Shown: positions 19,083-28,468 of the stretch, piece by piece | Layout of the letters: the number at the start of each line of letters is the position of its first letter | Numbering within the stretch: the first letter of the stretch is position 1 | Assembly: GCF_000472705.1 (NCBI RefSeq) | Contig: NZ_AXAE01000027.1 | Location: 32,211 to 96,210 of the forward strand | Reading direction: 5' to 3' | DNA from: Mesorhizobium erdmanii USDA 3471 | GTDB taxonomy: Bacteria; Pseudomonadota; Alphaproteobacteria; Rhizobiales; Rhizobiaceae | Length of the DNA stretch: 64,000 bases | Notes under the pieces: model-generated | Told to the model about the DNA's origin: nothing | Database searches by the model: none | What the model saw: the letters and a program-made list of their open reading frames with translations, nothing else | Made by a program: the position numbers and the translations under genes

Positions 19083-19301
19083 TTAGCTTTTCTTGACCGG
19101 CGTCTTGCGGCCATAGGGAATCTTGAGCCACGCCCGCTCGTGGAAATAATAAAGCAGCGACTTGGTGAAGACCTCGGTCACGCCGATGGTGGCGGCGAGC
19201 TTGACGCTTCCCGTCACGACCAGGGAAATGATCAGCGTGTCGATGGTGCCGGTCATACGCCAGGACAGTGCCTTGGCGAAACTGCGCGAATGGGTGTCCA
19301 T
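19083..19301 (-). CDS. DUF2061 small membrane protein
   Basis: This 72-residue protein matches the DUF2061 pattern throughout: RSFAKALSWRMTGTIDTLIISLVVTG at the start and KSLLYYFHERAWLKIPYG at the end. It has two short hydrophobic helices (about 16-33 and 34-50) and is expected in the inner membrane. The family's function is unknown; members often neighbour sulfate assimilation genes, but none is found here. It ends with a basic tail, KTPVKKS. A GGAGGGAAA ribosome binding site precedes the ATG. Confidence 0.85.
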   Translation of the reverse strand: MDTHSRSFAKALSWRMTGTIDTLIISLVVTGSVKLAATIGVTEVFTKSLLYYFHERAWLKIPYGRKTPVKKS

Positions 19302-19435
19302 CGATTTCCCTCCGGTGGAGCCGGATGCTTAGCCGACCGACGGCAGGATGAGCAAAGACTAATTTTTGTGGTTCGTGCCCGGATGACGCAAACGTGCTTA
19401 CGGACCGATGGCGGCGCGGCGAATTCTTCTGATGC

Positions 19436-21100
19436 TCAGCTCGCCTTCAGCCGCGATCCGGTCAGCAGGCCGCGCTCTTCCAGCACCGGATAGGCCATCG
19501 ATGCCAAGAGCGAATTGATCTGCTTCAGGTCGCGGATGGTGTCGAGGTGGATCGAGCTGGTTTCAACGCTTTTGGCGGTGCCTTCACGCAGCCGCAGGAA
19601 GTGGCTGGCGCTGGTTTCCTTCTCGCGGTCGCGCAACTGGTCCTTTTCCAGCACCAACTGGCGGGCGGTTTCGGGATCGCGCGACACCAGCACGTTGAAG
19701 GCAAGCCTTGCATTGGCCAGAACCGAGCCGTGGAAGGCGCACAATTCGCTCCAGCCTTCGTCGGTGAATTCCAGCCCGCGATCGAACTTCTTCTTCACAT
19801 GCACCAGCATGTTGCGCACGATGATGTCGCCGACCTGTTCGAGCTTGACGCAGGCGCCGATCAACTCCTGGCAGCGCAGCGCCTCGTCCTCGGTCAACGG
19901 GTTCTTGGTGACCTTGGCGAGGTAGAGCTTTATCGCCGCATGCTTGCGGTCGACGCGGTCGTCGAGCGCGGCCAACGCCTTGATCTTGTCGGCATCGGCG
20001 CTCTCATAAAGCTCGATGATGCGCTTCAGCATGATCTCGACCGTCTCGCACACCCGCACCACCTCGCGCGTGGCGTTGGCCAGCGCCTGGCTCGGCACGT
20101 CGAGCGCGCTCTCGTTGAGCGCCGACAATTCGATGACGTCGAGCGAGGCGGCCGGTGCCGGCTTGGTGCCGAGCGCCACGATCTTTTCCGAGGCGCGATA
20201 GACGAAACCGGCCAGCGGCAGACCGGCAAGCAGGACCAATACATTGAACAGGATGTGCGCGTTGACGATCTGGTCGGCCGCCGTTGCGCCGAGGAAGGCG
20301 AAGTGCGGCCTGAAGATCATCACCAGGACAAGCATGAGCAGCGAGCCAAGCCCGCGCATCAACAGATTGCCGATGGGCACGACGCGCACTTGTGGCGGCG
20401 ACGAACGGGTCAGCATGGGCGCGATGATCGAGGAGCCAAGATTGACGCCGAGGATGAGGACGACGCCGAGCTCGGGCGTGATCAGGCCACGGCCGGCAAG
20501 CGTCGCCATCAGAAGGACCGCCGCGATGCTCGACTGGAACAGCCATGTGATCAACGCCGCCAGGAGATAGGCGGTGATCGAATCGCCGGAGAAGTAGTTG
20601 AGGATGACCGGCAGGAGCTGGCTGTTGCGCAGCGGCTCGGAGGCGTGGCCGATCATTTCCAGCGACAGGATCAAAAGGCCGATGCCGACCAGGATGCGGC
20701 CGGTCTGGCGCCAGTCGCGCCTCTCGGTGGCCATGAACATCACCGTGCCGGTGATCAGGCAGAGCGGCACCAGCAGCGTGAGATCGAAGGTCAAGAGCTT
20801 GACCACCAGCGCCGAGCCGATCTCGGCGCCGCGCACGGCCAACTGGCCGGCCGCACCGGAGACGATGCCGGACCCGGCGAAGGAGCCGACCAGCAGCGTC
20901 ACCGCGGTCGAGCTTTGCAGCGCGATAGCAAGGCCGGTGCCGGCCAGCACCGCCATGATCGGATTGCGCATGGTGGCGCGCAACCGGTGGCGCAGCACGT
21001 CGCCATAGGCGCGCTCGACGCCGGTCTTCACCATGCGGGTGGCGAACAGCATCAGCGCGACGGCGCCGGCCAGATGCAGAAGGACGACGGAACCGCTCAT
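19436..21100 (-). CDS. Na+/phosphate cotransporter family protein with PhoU domain
   Basis: This 554-residue membrane protein is of the NptA/YjbB family. Two Na/Pi-cotransporter repeats carry the paired QSS motifs (GLAIALQSSTAVTLLVG and WLFQSSIAAVLLMA), which form the substrate site. A cytoplasmic C-terminal PhoU-like helical domain follows from about residue 340 (acidic/basic helices, EQVGDIIVRNML). It is predicted to move phosphate with Na+. The E. coli relative YjbB exports phosphate, so direction is uncertain. It stands alone; no Pho box is recognised in the 390-bp upstream region. Confidence 0.9.
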   Translation of the reverse strand: MSGSVVLLHLAGAVALMLFATRMVKTGVERAYGDVLRHRLRATMRNPIMAVLAGTGLAIALQSSTAVTLLVGSFAGSGIVSGAAGQLAVRGAEIGSALVVKLLTFDLTLLVPLCLITGTVMFMATERRDWRQTGRILVGIGLLILSLEMIGHASEPLRNSQLLPVILNYFSGDSITAYLLAALITWLFQSSIAAVLLMATLAGRGLITPELGVVLILGVNLGSSIIAPMLTRSSPPQVRVVPIGNLLMRGLGSLLMLVLVMIFRPHFAFLGATAADQIVNAHILFNVLVLLAGLPLAGFVYRASEKIVALGTKPAPAASLDVIELSALNESALDVPSQALANATREVVRVCETVEIMLKRIIELYESADADKIKALAALDDRVDRKHAAIKLYLAKVTKNPLTEDEALRCQELIGACVKLEQVGDIIVRNMLVHVKKKFDRGLEFTDEGWSELCAFHGSVLANARLAFNVLVSRDPETARQLVLEKDQLRDREKETSASHFLRLREGTAKSVETSSIHLDTIRDLKQINSLLASMAYPVLEERGLLTGSRLKAS

Positions 21101-21489
21101 TGAGGCGCCTGCATGCGAATGGCGCGCGCGACGCGGGCAGCGCGGCGGTCCGGGGAGAGGGCAAGGGTACGAATCATGATCATGACAGCCGTGGAATATA
21201 ACCGGAATATTTTAGCCGGATAATAAAATTTTGTCGATTTCGTGGGGCTGTCGCGGCGCGACAGGCCATGTCGGAAAATGGACGGATGCGCAGATGGTTG
21301 CACAGCCGGGCCTTGGCCGGCCAAAAGAACGGCCGGCCTTGCCACGGGCTGATGCAGCATCTTTGCAAGGATGTTCAAATATTGAAATTAAACACAGGAT
21401 TTCATTACACAATTGTAATGCTGGTGTTCAGTTTCAGTTCATCCGTCGGCGGCTATTCCTCGGGGCATCGATAACCAAGGAGACTTTTC
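21101..21489. other. Intergenic region with divergent promoters
   Basis: This 389-bp spacer lies between the Na/Pi transporter and the RcnB-like gene. It contains an AT-rich stretch at 21190-21235 with two similar CCGGA-plus-AT elements (ccggaatatttta and ccggataataaaa). Near the RcnB-like gene is an inverted repeat CATTAC-N6-GTAATG (21403-21420). The second may be an operator for the downstream gene. Short frames here lack coding signals. Confidence 0.45.
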
Positions 21490-21870
21490 ATGAAACGCAT
21501 TGTTCTTTCTGTCCTCGCTGTCTCGATGCTGGCCGCCACGTCGCTGACCGGCCAGGCCGCGCCGATGAATGCGCCGGTCGCGCCGCAGTCGAATTACACC
21601 AAGGTCGACTGGCAGAAGCCCACCAACCGGGACGTCAAGAAGCGTGTCATCAAAAAGCGGGTCATTCAGAAGAAGGTCATCGTGAAGCGCAACCACTGGC
21701 GCAATGGCCAGAAGTATTCGGGCTGGCGGCAGCACCAGCCGATCCGCGACTATGGCCGCTACGGCCTGCACCGTCCCGGCCGCGGTCAGGAATGGATCCG
21801 CGTCGGCAACGACTATGTGCTGGTCAGCATCCTCTCCGGCATCATCTTTGGCGCGATTGCCGCGCAGTAA
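21490..21870 (+). CDS. RcnB-family periplasmic protein
   Basis: This 126-residue protein has a signal peptide (MKRIVLSVLAVSMLAATSLTG then QAA). A Lys/Arg/Val repeat region follows (KKRVIKKRVIQKKVIVKR), then the RcnB-type segment with RDYGRYGLHRPGRGQEWIRVGNDYVLVSILSGII. RcnB in E. coli is a periplasmic protein needed for Ni/Co homeostasis, but many rhizobial members have no tested role. The repetitive basic stretch is unusual and could bind envelope polyanions. An AAGGAG ribosome site precedes the ATG and a strong terminator follows the stop, so it is a single-gene unit. Confidence 0.8.
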   Translation: MKRIVLSVLAVSMLAATSLTGQAAPMNAPVAPQSNYTKVDWQKPTNRDVKKRVIKKRVIQKKVIVKRNHWRNGQKYSGWRQHQPIRDYGRYGLHRPGRGQEWIRVGNDYVLVSILSGIIFGAIAAQ

Positions 21871-21896
21871 GCCCCCGCCATAGCGTCGGGTTGAAG

Positions 21897-21932
21897 GGAA
21901 GGGCGGCCCGCAATGGCCGCCTTTCCTTTTTT
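21897..21932 (+). terminator. Rho-independent terminator after the RcnB-like gene
   Basis: A 12-bp stem with one mismatch (GGAAGGGCGGCC/GGCCGCCTTTCC) around a 6-nt loop is followed by six T residues. It lies 27 bp after the stop and separates this gene from dnaG. Confidence 0.85.
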
Positions 21933-22017
21933 GCCCTGTGGAAACCGGGTATGGCCTGTATTGGGGGTCGTCGGATTTCGCTTGCGTGATTATATGGTGG
22001 GGAAACGAGTTCCCTCA

Positions 22018-23952
22018 ATGCGCTTTCCGCCCGCCTTTCTCGACGAGATACGCGACCGCGTGCGGATTTCACAGGTCATCGGCCAGCGCGTCGCGTGGGA
22101 TCGCAAGAAGACCAATGCGTCGCGTGGCGACTACTGGGCCTGCTGCCCGTTCCATGGCGAGAAAAGCCCGTCCTTCCACTGCGAGGACAAGAAAGGCCGC
22201 TACCATTGTTTCGGCTGCTCGGTATCGGGCGACCATTTCAAGTTCCTCACCGAGCTCGAAGGACTGAGTTTCCCCGAAGCAGTCGAGAAGATCGCCGACA
22301 TGGCCGGTGTGCCGATGCCGGTCCGCGACGTTCAGGAAGAGCGGCGCGAGAAGGAACGTGCCAGCCTGACCGACGTCATGGAGATGGCGACAACCTTCTT
22401 CCAGGAGCGGCTGCAGGGGCCTGAGGGAGCCAAAGCCCGCGCGTATCTGAGGGATCGCGGGCTGACGCCGGCGACGCAGCAGTCGTTCCGGCTTGGCTTC
22501 GCGCCAGACAGCCGCAATGCGCTGAAGGAGCATCTCGCCGCGAAAGGCGTGCCGAAAGCCGATATCGAGGCCTGCGGGCTGGTGCGCCATGGCGACGATA
22601 TTCCGGTTTCCTATGACTGGTTCCGTGACCGCATCATGTTCCCGATCCCGGATTCGCGCGGCAAGATCATCGCCTTTGGCGGTCGGGCGCTGGCGCCCGA
22701 TGCGCTGGCCAAATACATGAATTCGCCCGACACGGAGCTCTTCCACAAGGGCAACGTGCTCTACAATTTCGCCCGAGCACGCAAGGCCTTGGCAAAAGGC
22801 GGCACGGTGATTGCCGTGGAAGGCTATATGGATGTGATCGCGCTGGCGCAGGCCGGCTTCGAGAATGCCGTGGCGCCGCTGGGCACGGCGCTCACGGAGA
22901 ACCAGCTCGAATTGCTGTGGCGCATGGCGCCGGAGCCGATGCTGTGCTTCGACGGCGACAAGGCTGGACTGAAGGCGGCATGGCGTGCCGCGGATCTAGC
23001 GCTGCCCTCGGTGCAGGCCGGGCGCTCGGCGCGCTTCGCGTTGCTGCCGGAAGGCAAGGATCCCGACGACCTGGTCAAAGCCGAGGGGCCGGACGCATTT
23101 CGCGCGGTGCTTGCCGATGCGCGGCCGCTGGTCGACCTCTTGTGGATGCGCGAGACGGCAGGCGGTGTCTTCGACACGCCGGAGCGGCGGGCGGAACTGG
23201 GAAAGACGCTGCGGGAATTGACCAGTCGCATCCGCGACGAAAGCACGCGCTATCACTACCAGCAGGAAATGCGTGAGCGGGAGAAGAGCTTCTTCGGCTC
23301 ACAGCGCGATACGCGGCAAGGGCGCCAGGACTGGAAACCGGGGCAGGGCAAGGCAGCCGCGCCCGGCGGACAGTTCGCCAAGCCTGGTGGCGGCCGCATG
23401 GCGATCACCGAAAGCCTCGGCCAATCGGCGCTGGTCAAGCGCGGCGGCGAAGGCATGTCGGTGCGCGAGGCGACGATCATCGTGGCCCTGGTCAACCATC
23501 CGCCGCTGATCGACGAGAATTTCGCCCATGTCGAATTTCTCGACCTTGCCAATTCCGAGTTGCAGCGGCTGCACGCCGCCATCCTCGACGCGATGGCGCA
23601 TGATATGGCCAATGACCGCCACGCCGTGGTGACGATGATCGAGCGTGCCGGCTGCGCCGAGATCTGGGAGCGCGCGGTCGGCCTGATCCGGCGGGCGCGG
23701 CAATGGCCGGCGCTGGAGACGGCGGCACTTGACGACGCCCGCGACGCTCTGAACCAGGCCCTGCACTTGCAGCGCAGCGCGCGCACCTTACATAAGGAGC
23801 TGAAACAGGCGGAAGCAGCGCTCGAAGCCGATCCCTCGGACGAAAACTTCCGCCATCTGATCGAAATTCAGGCGCAATTTCAGGATGTGCAGGCGACGGA
23901 AGCGCTGATCGAAGGATTCGGCGTTTCGTCGGGCAGGGCCGGGCGAGCCTGA
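22018..23952 (+). CDS. dnaG: DNA primase
   Basis: DnaG makes RNA primers for replication and works with DnaB. The 644-residue protein shows the CHC2 zinc finger (C43, H46, C64, C67 in CPFH and CFGC), the primase core, and the Toprim domain (VIAVEGYMDVIALAQ, then MLCFDGDKAGLKAAWR). A Gly/Pro/Lys-rich linker (about 440-485) leads to the C-terminal helicase-binding domain. The ATG at 22018 starts MRFPPAFLDEIRDRV, the usual alphaproteobacterial N-terminus; the longer frame back to 21913 overlaps the upstream terminator. rpoD follows on the same strand after 424 bp. The ribosome binding site is weak, as is common for dnaG. Confidence 0.96.
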   Translation: MRFPPAFLDEIRDRVRISQVIGQRVAWDRKKTNASRGDYWACCPFHGEKSPSFHCEDKKGRYHCFGCSVSGDHFKFLTELEGLSFPEAVEKIADMAGVPMPVRDVQEERREKERASLTDVMEMATTFFQERLQGPEGAKARAYLRDRGLTPATQQSFRLGFAPDSRNALKEHLAAKGVPKADIEACGLVRHGDDIPVSYDWFRDRIMFPIPDSRGKIIAFGGRALAPDALAKYMNSPDTELFHKGNVLYNFARARKALAKGGTVIAVEGYMDVIALAQAGFENAVAPLGTALTENQLELLWRMAPEPMLCFDGDKAGLKAAWRAADLALPSVQAGRSARFALLPEGKDPDDLVKAEGPDAFRAVLADARPLVDLLWMRETAGGVFDTPERRAELGKTLRELTSRIRDESTRYHYQQEMREREKSFFGSQRDTRQGRQDWKPGQGKAAAPGGQFAKPGGGRMAITESLGQSALVKRGGEGMSVREATIIVALVNHPPLIDENFAHVEFLDLANSELQRLHAAILDAMAHDMANDRHAVVTMIERAGCAEIWERAVGLIRRARQWPALETAALDDARDALNQALHLQRSARTLHKELKQAEAALEADPSDENFRHLIEIQAQFQDVQATEALIEGFGVSSGRAGRA

Positions 23953-24376
23953 GTGCGGCTGCGTGCAGGAATGAGAGCGTGGCCGGGCTTCCCCGGGGAG
24001 CAGGTCGCGCTAAGTCGGGTAATTGATTCGCTTTTTTCATGCGAATCATGCGAGAGGCGCTTGACCTTCCGACAGAATGGCGGAATCAGGACGATTCGAA
24101 ACGTTAACCCGCACCCGTGCCGACGGGAAATGTGCGATGTGAGGTACTGGTCACTGGACAGGCAGGCAGCCTGCCACAGATATCAGGGTTAATCTGGACT
24201 TAATGCATGTCGCCCAAAAGTGGGAACCGGTTTGGGGCGACGACATGCACCAAACAAAGAGTGGATGCAGTCAGTGGCCCGGGTGAAGCGCGTTTGGAAA
24301 AACGAGCGTGTCCGATTTGACTGGTCCGATAGCTTACGCGGCCGCGATGGCCGGCCGCTAGGAGAAGATAAAAATT
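23953..24376. other. dnaG-rpoD intergenic region
   Basis: This 424-bp stretch holds no gene. It contains a hairpin TGATTCGC/GCGAATCA (24024-24048) with a T-rich loop, followed by the 46-bp rhizobial-type palindrome at 24204-24249. The rpoD promoter is expected in the last 130 bp, but I cannot place a -35/-10 pair with confidence. The strong AGGAGA ribosome site of rpoD is at about 24360. Confidence 0.5.
24204..24249. repeat. Palindromic intergenic repeat (rhizobial type)
   Basis: This 46-bp imperfect palindrome has outer arms TGCATGTCG (24204-24212) and CGACATGCA (24241-24249), inner CCCAAA and TTTGGG, and a four-base asymmetry on the right. The GCATGTCGCCCAAAAGTG core is, from memory, one of the most frequent intergenic palindromes in Mesorhizobium and related genomes. 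I have not counted copies; only one was seen in this window. It can form a long hairpin in RNA upstream of rpoD. Confidence 0.65.
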
Positions 24377-26401
24377 ATGGCGACTAAGGAAAAGGAAGAG
24401 GTCGAGACCGAACGCGAAGGCGCCACCGATGGCCCTCTGCTCGACCTTTCCGATGATGCTGTCAAGAAGATGATCAAGGCCGCCAAGAAGCGCGGCTATG
24501 TCACGATGGACGAGCTGAATTCGGTGCTGCCTTCCGAGGAAGTGACCTCCGAGCAGATCGAGGACACGATGGCGATGCTGTCCGACATGGGCATCAACGT
24601 CGTCGAGGATGACGAGCAGGGCGAAGAGGCAGAGGCCGGCGATACCGCGGCCGACGCCGAGGAAGACGCCAACGAGCTGGCCGAACAGACCGGCACGGCG
24701 GTCGCCGCCACCACCACCAAGAAAGAGCCGACCGACCGTACCGACGATCCGGTGCGCATGTATCTGCGTGAGATGGGCTCGGTCGAGCTTCTGTCGCGCG
24801 AGGGCGAAATCGCGATTGCCAAGCGCATCGAGGCCGGCCGCGAGACGATGATCGCGGGCCTGTGCGAAAGCCCGCTGACCTTCCAGGCCATCATCATCTG
24901 GCGCGACGAGCTCAACGAATCCAAGATCCTGCTGCGCGAGATCATCGATCTCGAAGCGACCTATGCCGGCCCCGAAGCCAAACAGGCGCCGGTCGTCGAG
25001 CGCATCGAGGAAGCGCCCAAGGCCGAGGAAAAGCCGCGCCGCGGGCGCGACGAAGAAGACGACATCACCAATGTCGGCGTCGATACGCGCGGCATCGGGG
25101 ACGACGACGAGGAAGACGAGGACGAGGCCAGCCTGTCGCTGGCGGCGATGGAAGCGGAACTGCGTCCTCAGGTGATGGAGACGCTCGACGTCATCGCCGA
25201 CACCTACAAGAAGCTGCGCAAGCTGCAGGACCAGCAGGTCGAGAACCGCCTGGCCGCCGCCGGCACGCTGTCGCCCAGCCAGGACCGCCGGCTGAAGGAG
25301 CTGAAGGACCAGCTGATCAAGGCGGTGAAGTCGCTGTCGCTCAACACCGCGCGCATCGAGGCGCTGGTCGAGCAGCTCTACGACATCAACAAGCGCCTGG
25401 TGCAGAACGAGGGCAAGCTATTGCGGCTCGCCGAAAGCTATGGCGTGCGGCGCGAGGAGTTCCTGAAGGAGTATCAGGGTTCCGAGCTCGACCCCAACTG
25501 GACGCGCTCGATCGCCAATCTGACCTCGCGCGGCTGGAAGGAATTCACCAAGAACGAGAAGGATGCGATCAAGGAGCTGCGCGCCGAGATCCAGCATCTG
25601 GCCACCGAAACGGCGATCTCGATCCTGGAATTCCGCAAGATCGTCAACCAGGTGCAGAAGGGCGAGCGCGAAGCCGCGATCGCCAAGAAGGAAATGGTCG
25701 AGGCCAATCTGCGCCTCGTCATCTCCATCGCCAAGAAGTACACCAATCGTGGCCTGCAGTTCCTCGACCTGATCCAGGAAGGCAATATCGGCCTGATGAA
25801 GGCGGTCGACAAATTCGAGTACCGCCGCGGCTACAAGTTCTCGACCTACGCGACATGGTGGATCCGGCAGGCGATCACGCGTTCGATCGCCGACCAGGCG
25901 CGCACCATCCGCATTCCTGTGCATATGATCGAGACGATCAACAAGATCGTGCGCACCTCGCGCCAGATGCTGCACGAGATCGGCCGCGAGCCGACGCCGG
26001 AAGAACTGGCCGAAAAGCTTGCCATGCCGCTCGAAAAAGTGCGCAAGGTGCTGAAGATCGCCAAGGAGCCGATCTCGCTCGAAACGCCGGTTGGCGATGA
26101 GGAGGATTCGCATCTGGGTGATTTCATCGAGGACAAGATGGCGATCCTGCCGATCGACGCGGCGATCCAGGCCAATCTGCGCGAGACCACCACGCGCGTG
26201 CTGGCCTCGCTGACGCCGCGCGAGGAACGTGTGCTGCGCATGCGCTTCGGCATCGGCATGAACACCGACCACACTCTGGAAGAAGTCGGCCAGCAGTTCT
26301 CGGTCACCCGCGAGCGTATCCGCCAGATCGAAGCCAAGGCGCTGCGCAAGCTCAAGCACCCCAGCCGGTCGCGCAAGCTGCGCAGCTTCCTAGATAGCTG
26401 A
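24377..26401 (+). CDS. rpoD: RNA polymerase primary sigma factor (sigma-70)
   Basis: This is the housekeeping sigma factor. The 674-residue protein contains region 1.1 (VKKMIKAAKKRGYVTMDELN), an acidic stretch, and 1.2 (DPVRMYLREMGSVELLSREGE). It also has the non-conserved region with an Asp/Glu-rich loop (about 225-255), region 2 (GLQFLDLIQEGNIGLMKAVD, then KFSTYATWWIRQAITRSI), region 3 and region 4.2 with the -35 helix-turn-helix (TLEEVGQQFSVTRERIRQIE). All regions are complete and the length is typical of Rhizobiales. The ATG at 24377 follows AGGAGA. A terminator sits 28 bp after the stop. Confidence 0.98.
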   Translation: MATKEKEEVETEREGATDGPLLDLSDDAVKKMIKAAKKRGYVTMDELNSVLPSEEVTSEQIEDTMAMLSDMGINVVEDDEQGEEAEAGDTAADAEEDANELAEQTGTAVAATTTKKEPTDRTDDPVRMYLREMGSVELLSREGEIAIAKRIEAGRETMIAGLCESPLTFQAIIIWRDELNESKILLREIIDLEATYAGPEAKQAPVVERIEEAPKAEEKPRRGRDEEDDITNVGVDTRGIGDDDEEDEDEASLSLAAMEAELRPQVMETLDVIADTYKKLRKLQDQQVENRLAAAGTLSPSQDRRLKELKDQLIKAVKSLSLNTARIEALVEQLYDINKRLVQNEGKLLRLAESYGVRREEFLKEYQGSELDPNWTRSIANLTSRGWKEFTKNEKDAIKELRAEIQHLATETAISILEFRKIVNQVQKGEREAAIAKKEMVEANLRLVISIAKKYTNRGLQFLDLIQEGNIGLMKAVDKFEYRRGYKFSTYATWWIRQAITRSIADQARTIRIPVHMIETINKIVRTSRQMLHEIGREPTPEELAEKLAMPLEKVRKVLKIAKEPISLETPVGDEEDSHLGDFIEDKMAILPIDAAIQANLRETTTRVLASLTPREERVLRMRFGIGMNTDHTLEEVGQQFSVTRERIRQIEAKALRKLKHPSRSRKLRSFLDS

Positions 26402-26428
26402 GGCGCGCTTTATCCGTCACGAAATCAA

Positions 26429-26451
26429 GGGCGCCGATCGGCGCCCTTTTT
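26429..26451 (+). terminator. rpoD rho-independent terminator
   Basis: A fully palindromic GGGCGCC-GATC-GGCGCCC stem-loop is followed immediately by five T residues, 28 bp after the rpoD stop. It faces the convergent dioxygenase gene, whose end lies 20 bp further on. Confidence 0.92.
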
Positions 26452-26471
26452 CATTTCAGGCGGGCTTGCTC

Positions 26472-27527
26472 CTACAACGGCACGTTCAGCCGTGTGCCCT
26501 TGACGATGATGCCACCGCGGTCGCCGATCTCGATCGAGCCGTAACGCTGCCTGAAGCACGGGGGCAACGGACGGTCGCCGGGGATCGACAGCCACAGGCG
26601 CAGCATATGGCGCCGCTTGTCTGGCCCGGGCCAATCGCGAAAACCCGTGCGGTCGTGAAGCAGCGAATGATTGTAGACGAACTGCATGTCGCCGGGGCGC
26701 AGCCGCATCGACAGGTTCAGCCTGACATCATTGGCGAGGCTGTCGAACAGATTCAGCGCTTCGACATGCGCCGAACTCAGCCGCATGGCATCGGGGAAGC
26801 GCTGGGCGCTGTCGATATATTGGCGCTGATAAATGCCGGTCAGCAAGCCGGCATGCCAGTTGAGGACCGGGATTTCGAAGTAGGGCTTTTCGCCTTCCGG
26901 TATCTCGCCGCGCCGGTCGGTGGCAATCGGATCGAACAAAAGGCGGACCAGATCGGGCCGCCTTTTGCGCATCTCGTTGTAGATCGTCACCGTGCTGACC
27001 AGCAGGGACTCGCCGCCTTGCATGGCATCGCGCAGGCAGAGCAGGCCGACGACATCGGCGGAGTCTGTATGAAACGTCTGGCGCTCCGCCGTCTGGTAGA
27101 TGCGTGTCGTGGCGTCCCTGGCGTCAGCGCCGATGTCGCGGACATGGCCGAGAATGTGGCCCTGGGCATTCTGGGACCGCGCGCTTCCCAGGTGCGCGCC
27201 GATACCGCAGAAGATCGTTGCCGCCATTTCAGCGGAATATCCTTCGACCGGGAGACCGCGCAGCACCTCGAAGCCGATGCCGGCGATCAGTTTTTCGCGA
27301 AGGGCGGCAAGATGGCCGGCGAGCCGGGGCAGGGGGAAGTCGCCCTTGGTCAGGTTGCCGATATCGTGCGAGCCGGCGAGAAAGCCGGTTGCCGCCGATT
27401 CCAGCTCGGCGATGTCGCGAGAGTCCAGTTCGACCAGCCAACGGCCGGGTTGCTTCGCCATGTCCTCGCCGGTCCAAGCGGCAGGGATGTCGATCTGTTC
27501 CGGCGGCAGGTCTGTCGTCTCGCGCAT
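26472..27527 (-). CDS. TauD/TfdA-family Fe(II)/2-oxoglutarate dioxygenase
   Basis: This 351-residue non-heme iron oxygenase has its iron-binding triad visible as HTD (H153, D155 in QTFHTDSAD) and the distal His in NHSLLHDRTGF (H291, with R293 for 2-oxoglutarate). The N-terminal part is the usual TauD-like extension. The substrate is unknown; the family includes taurine, carnitine-precursor and amino-acid hydroxylases. The ATG at 27527 was chosen because GCAGGAGA lies before it; the frame extends 27 nt upstream without one. It stands alone, between rpoD and a small GYD gene on the opposite strand. Confidence 0.87.
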   Translation of the reverse strand: MRETTDLPPEQIDIPAAWTGEDMAKQPGRWLVELDSRDIAELESAATGFLAGSHDIGNLTKGDFPLPRLAGHLAALREKLIAGIGFEVLRGLPVEGYSAEMAATIFCGIGAHLGSARSQNAQGHILGHVRDIGADARDATTRIYQTAERQTFHTDSADVVGLLCLRDAMQGGESLLVSTVTIYNEMRKRRPDLVRLLFDPIATDRRGEIPEGEKPYFEIPVLNWHAGLLTGIYQRQYIDSAQRFPDAMRLSSAHVEALNLFDSLANDVRLNLSMRLRPGDMQFVYNHSLLHDRTGFRDWPGPDKRRHMLRLWLSIPGDRPLPPCFRQRYGSIEIGDRGGIIVKGTRLNVPL

Positions 27528-27740
27528 GAGTTCTCCTGCGGGGCTGATGGCCAAGATGGAGACTGCCGCAGTCAGGCGGATTTTTAAACCGGCTTTCGCT
27601 GGTCGTTGCTGGCGCGGTGGTCCTTGCGAGATGTTCGCCGCGGGAGGATAGTCTCATATCGGACGCATTTTCTGGGCGACAACCCGGATGCCCGCCCCGG
27701 CGAAGCCGCCGTGCTCCGTGGCCCCGGAGGGAGGTGAGCC

Positions 27741-28034
27741 ATGACAAGCTACATCGTGCTGATGAACTGGACGGAGCAAGGCGCCAGAAACGTGCGCGAT
27801 TCACCCAAGCGGCTCGACGCCGCCAGGAAGCAGTTGAGCGACATGGGCGGCTCGTTCAAGTCGTTCTATCTGACCATGGGCGAATACGACATGGTGGCTG
27901 TGGTCGAAGCCCCCGACGACGCGGTGCTCGCGCGTTTCTCGCTGATGCTGGCGGCGAGCGGCAACATCCGGACGCGAACGCTTAAGGCCTTCCCCGAATT
28001 CGCTTATCGCGAGATCATCGCTTCGCTCGGATAG
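27741..28034 (+). CDS. GYD-domain protein
   Basis: This 97-residue protein covers one complete GYD domain. It opens with YIVLMNWTEQGARNVRDSP, has the signature stretch FYLTMGEYDMVAVVEAPDD (the G-x-YD core), and ends TRTLKAFPEFAYREI. GYD proteins form small ferredoxin-like folds; their function is not known. A GGAGG ribosome binding site precedes the ATG. It is divergent from the dioxygenase gene and followed by the DUF333 gene after a 130-bp gap. Confidence 0.87.
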   Translation: MTSYIVLMNWTEQGARNVRDSPKRLDAARKQLSDMGGSFKSFYLTMGEYDMVAVVEAPDDAVLARFSLMLAASGNIRTRTLKAFPEFAYREIIASLG

Positions 28035-28163
28035 TATTCGCGGACAGTCGGATCAGGTGCGGCCTTGATGGCACCTGATCCGGCGCGCATTTCGACATAT
28101 TTGACGGGTTGCCTCGGGACAGGATGCCTCGCCGTGGTAGATATGCGGCCATGAGGGATTGCG

Positions 28164-28433
28164 ATGAACAGTTTTTCGATGCTGGCCGGTGCTCTTGCCT
28201 TGATATCGCTGATGCCGATCGACGTCGGCGCCGCCGCGACAAAACCGGTCGGCATGGTCAATCCCGCCTCGGTCCATTGCGGCGGGATTGGCGGCCGGCT
28301 GACGATCAGAAAAGACAAGGCCGGCAATGAATATGGCTTCTGCCGCTTGCCTAACGGGCGCCTGTGCGAGGAATGGGCACTGTTTCGCGACAACAAATGC
28401 GTCGGCCCAAGGGCCTCGATGCGCAGCAAATAG
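28164..28433 (+). CDS. DUF333 exported protein
   Basis: This 89-residue protein has a cleavable signal peptide (MNSFSMLAGALALISLMPIDVGAAA) and a DUF333 domain: NPASVHCGGIGGRLTIRKDKAG, then EYGFCRLPNGRLCEEWALF and a final DNKCVG. Four conserved cysteines probably form two disulfides in the periplasm. These proteins are sometimes labelled hemolysin-like, without experimental basis here. It lies just upstream of the DMT transporter gene (35 bp), so the two may share a transcript. Confidence 0.82.
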   Translation: MNSFSMLAGALALISLMPIDVGAAATKPVGMVNPASVHCGGIGGRLTIRKDKAGNEYGFCRLPNGRLCEEWALFRDNKCVGPRASMRSK

Positions 28434-28468
28434 CAGCCACGGCGCCGCCTGGGTACAAGGATAGGACC

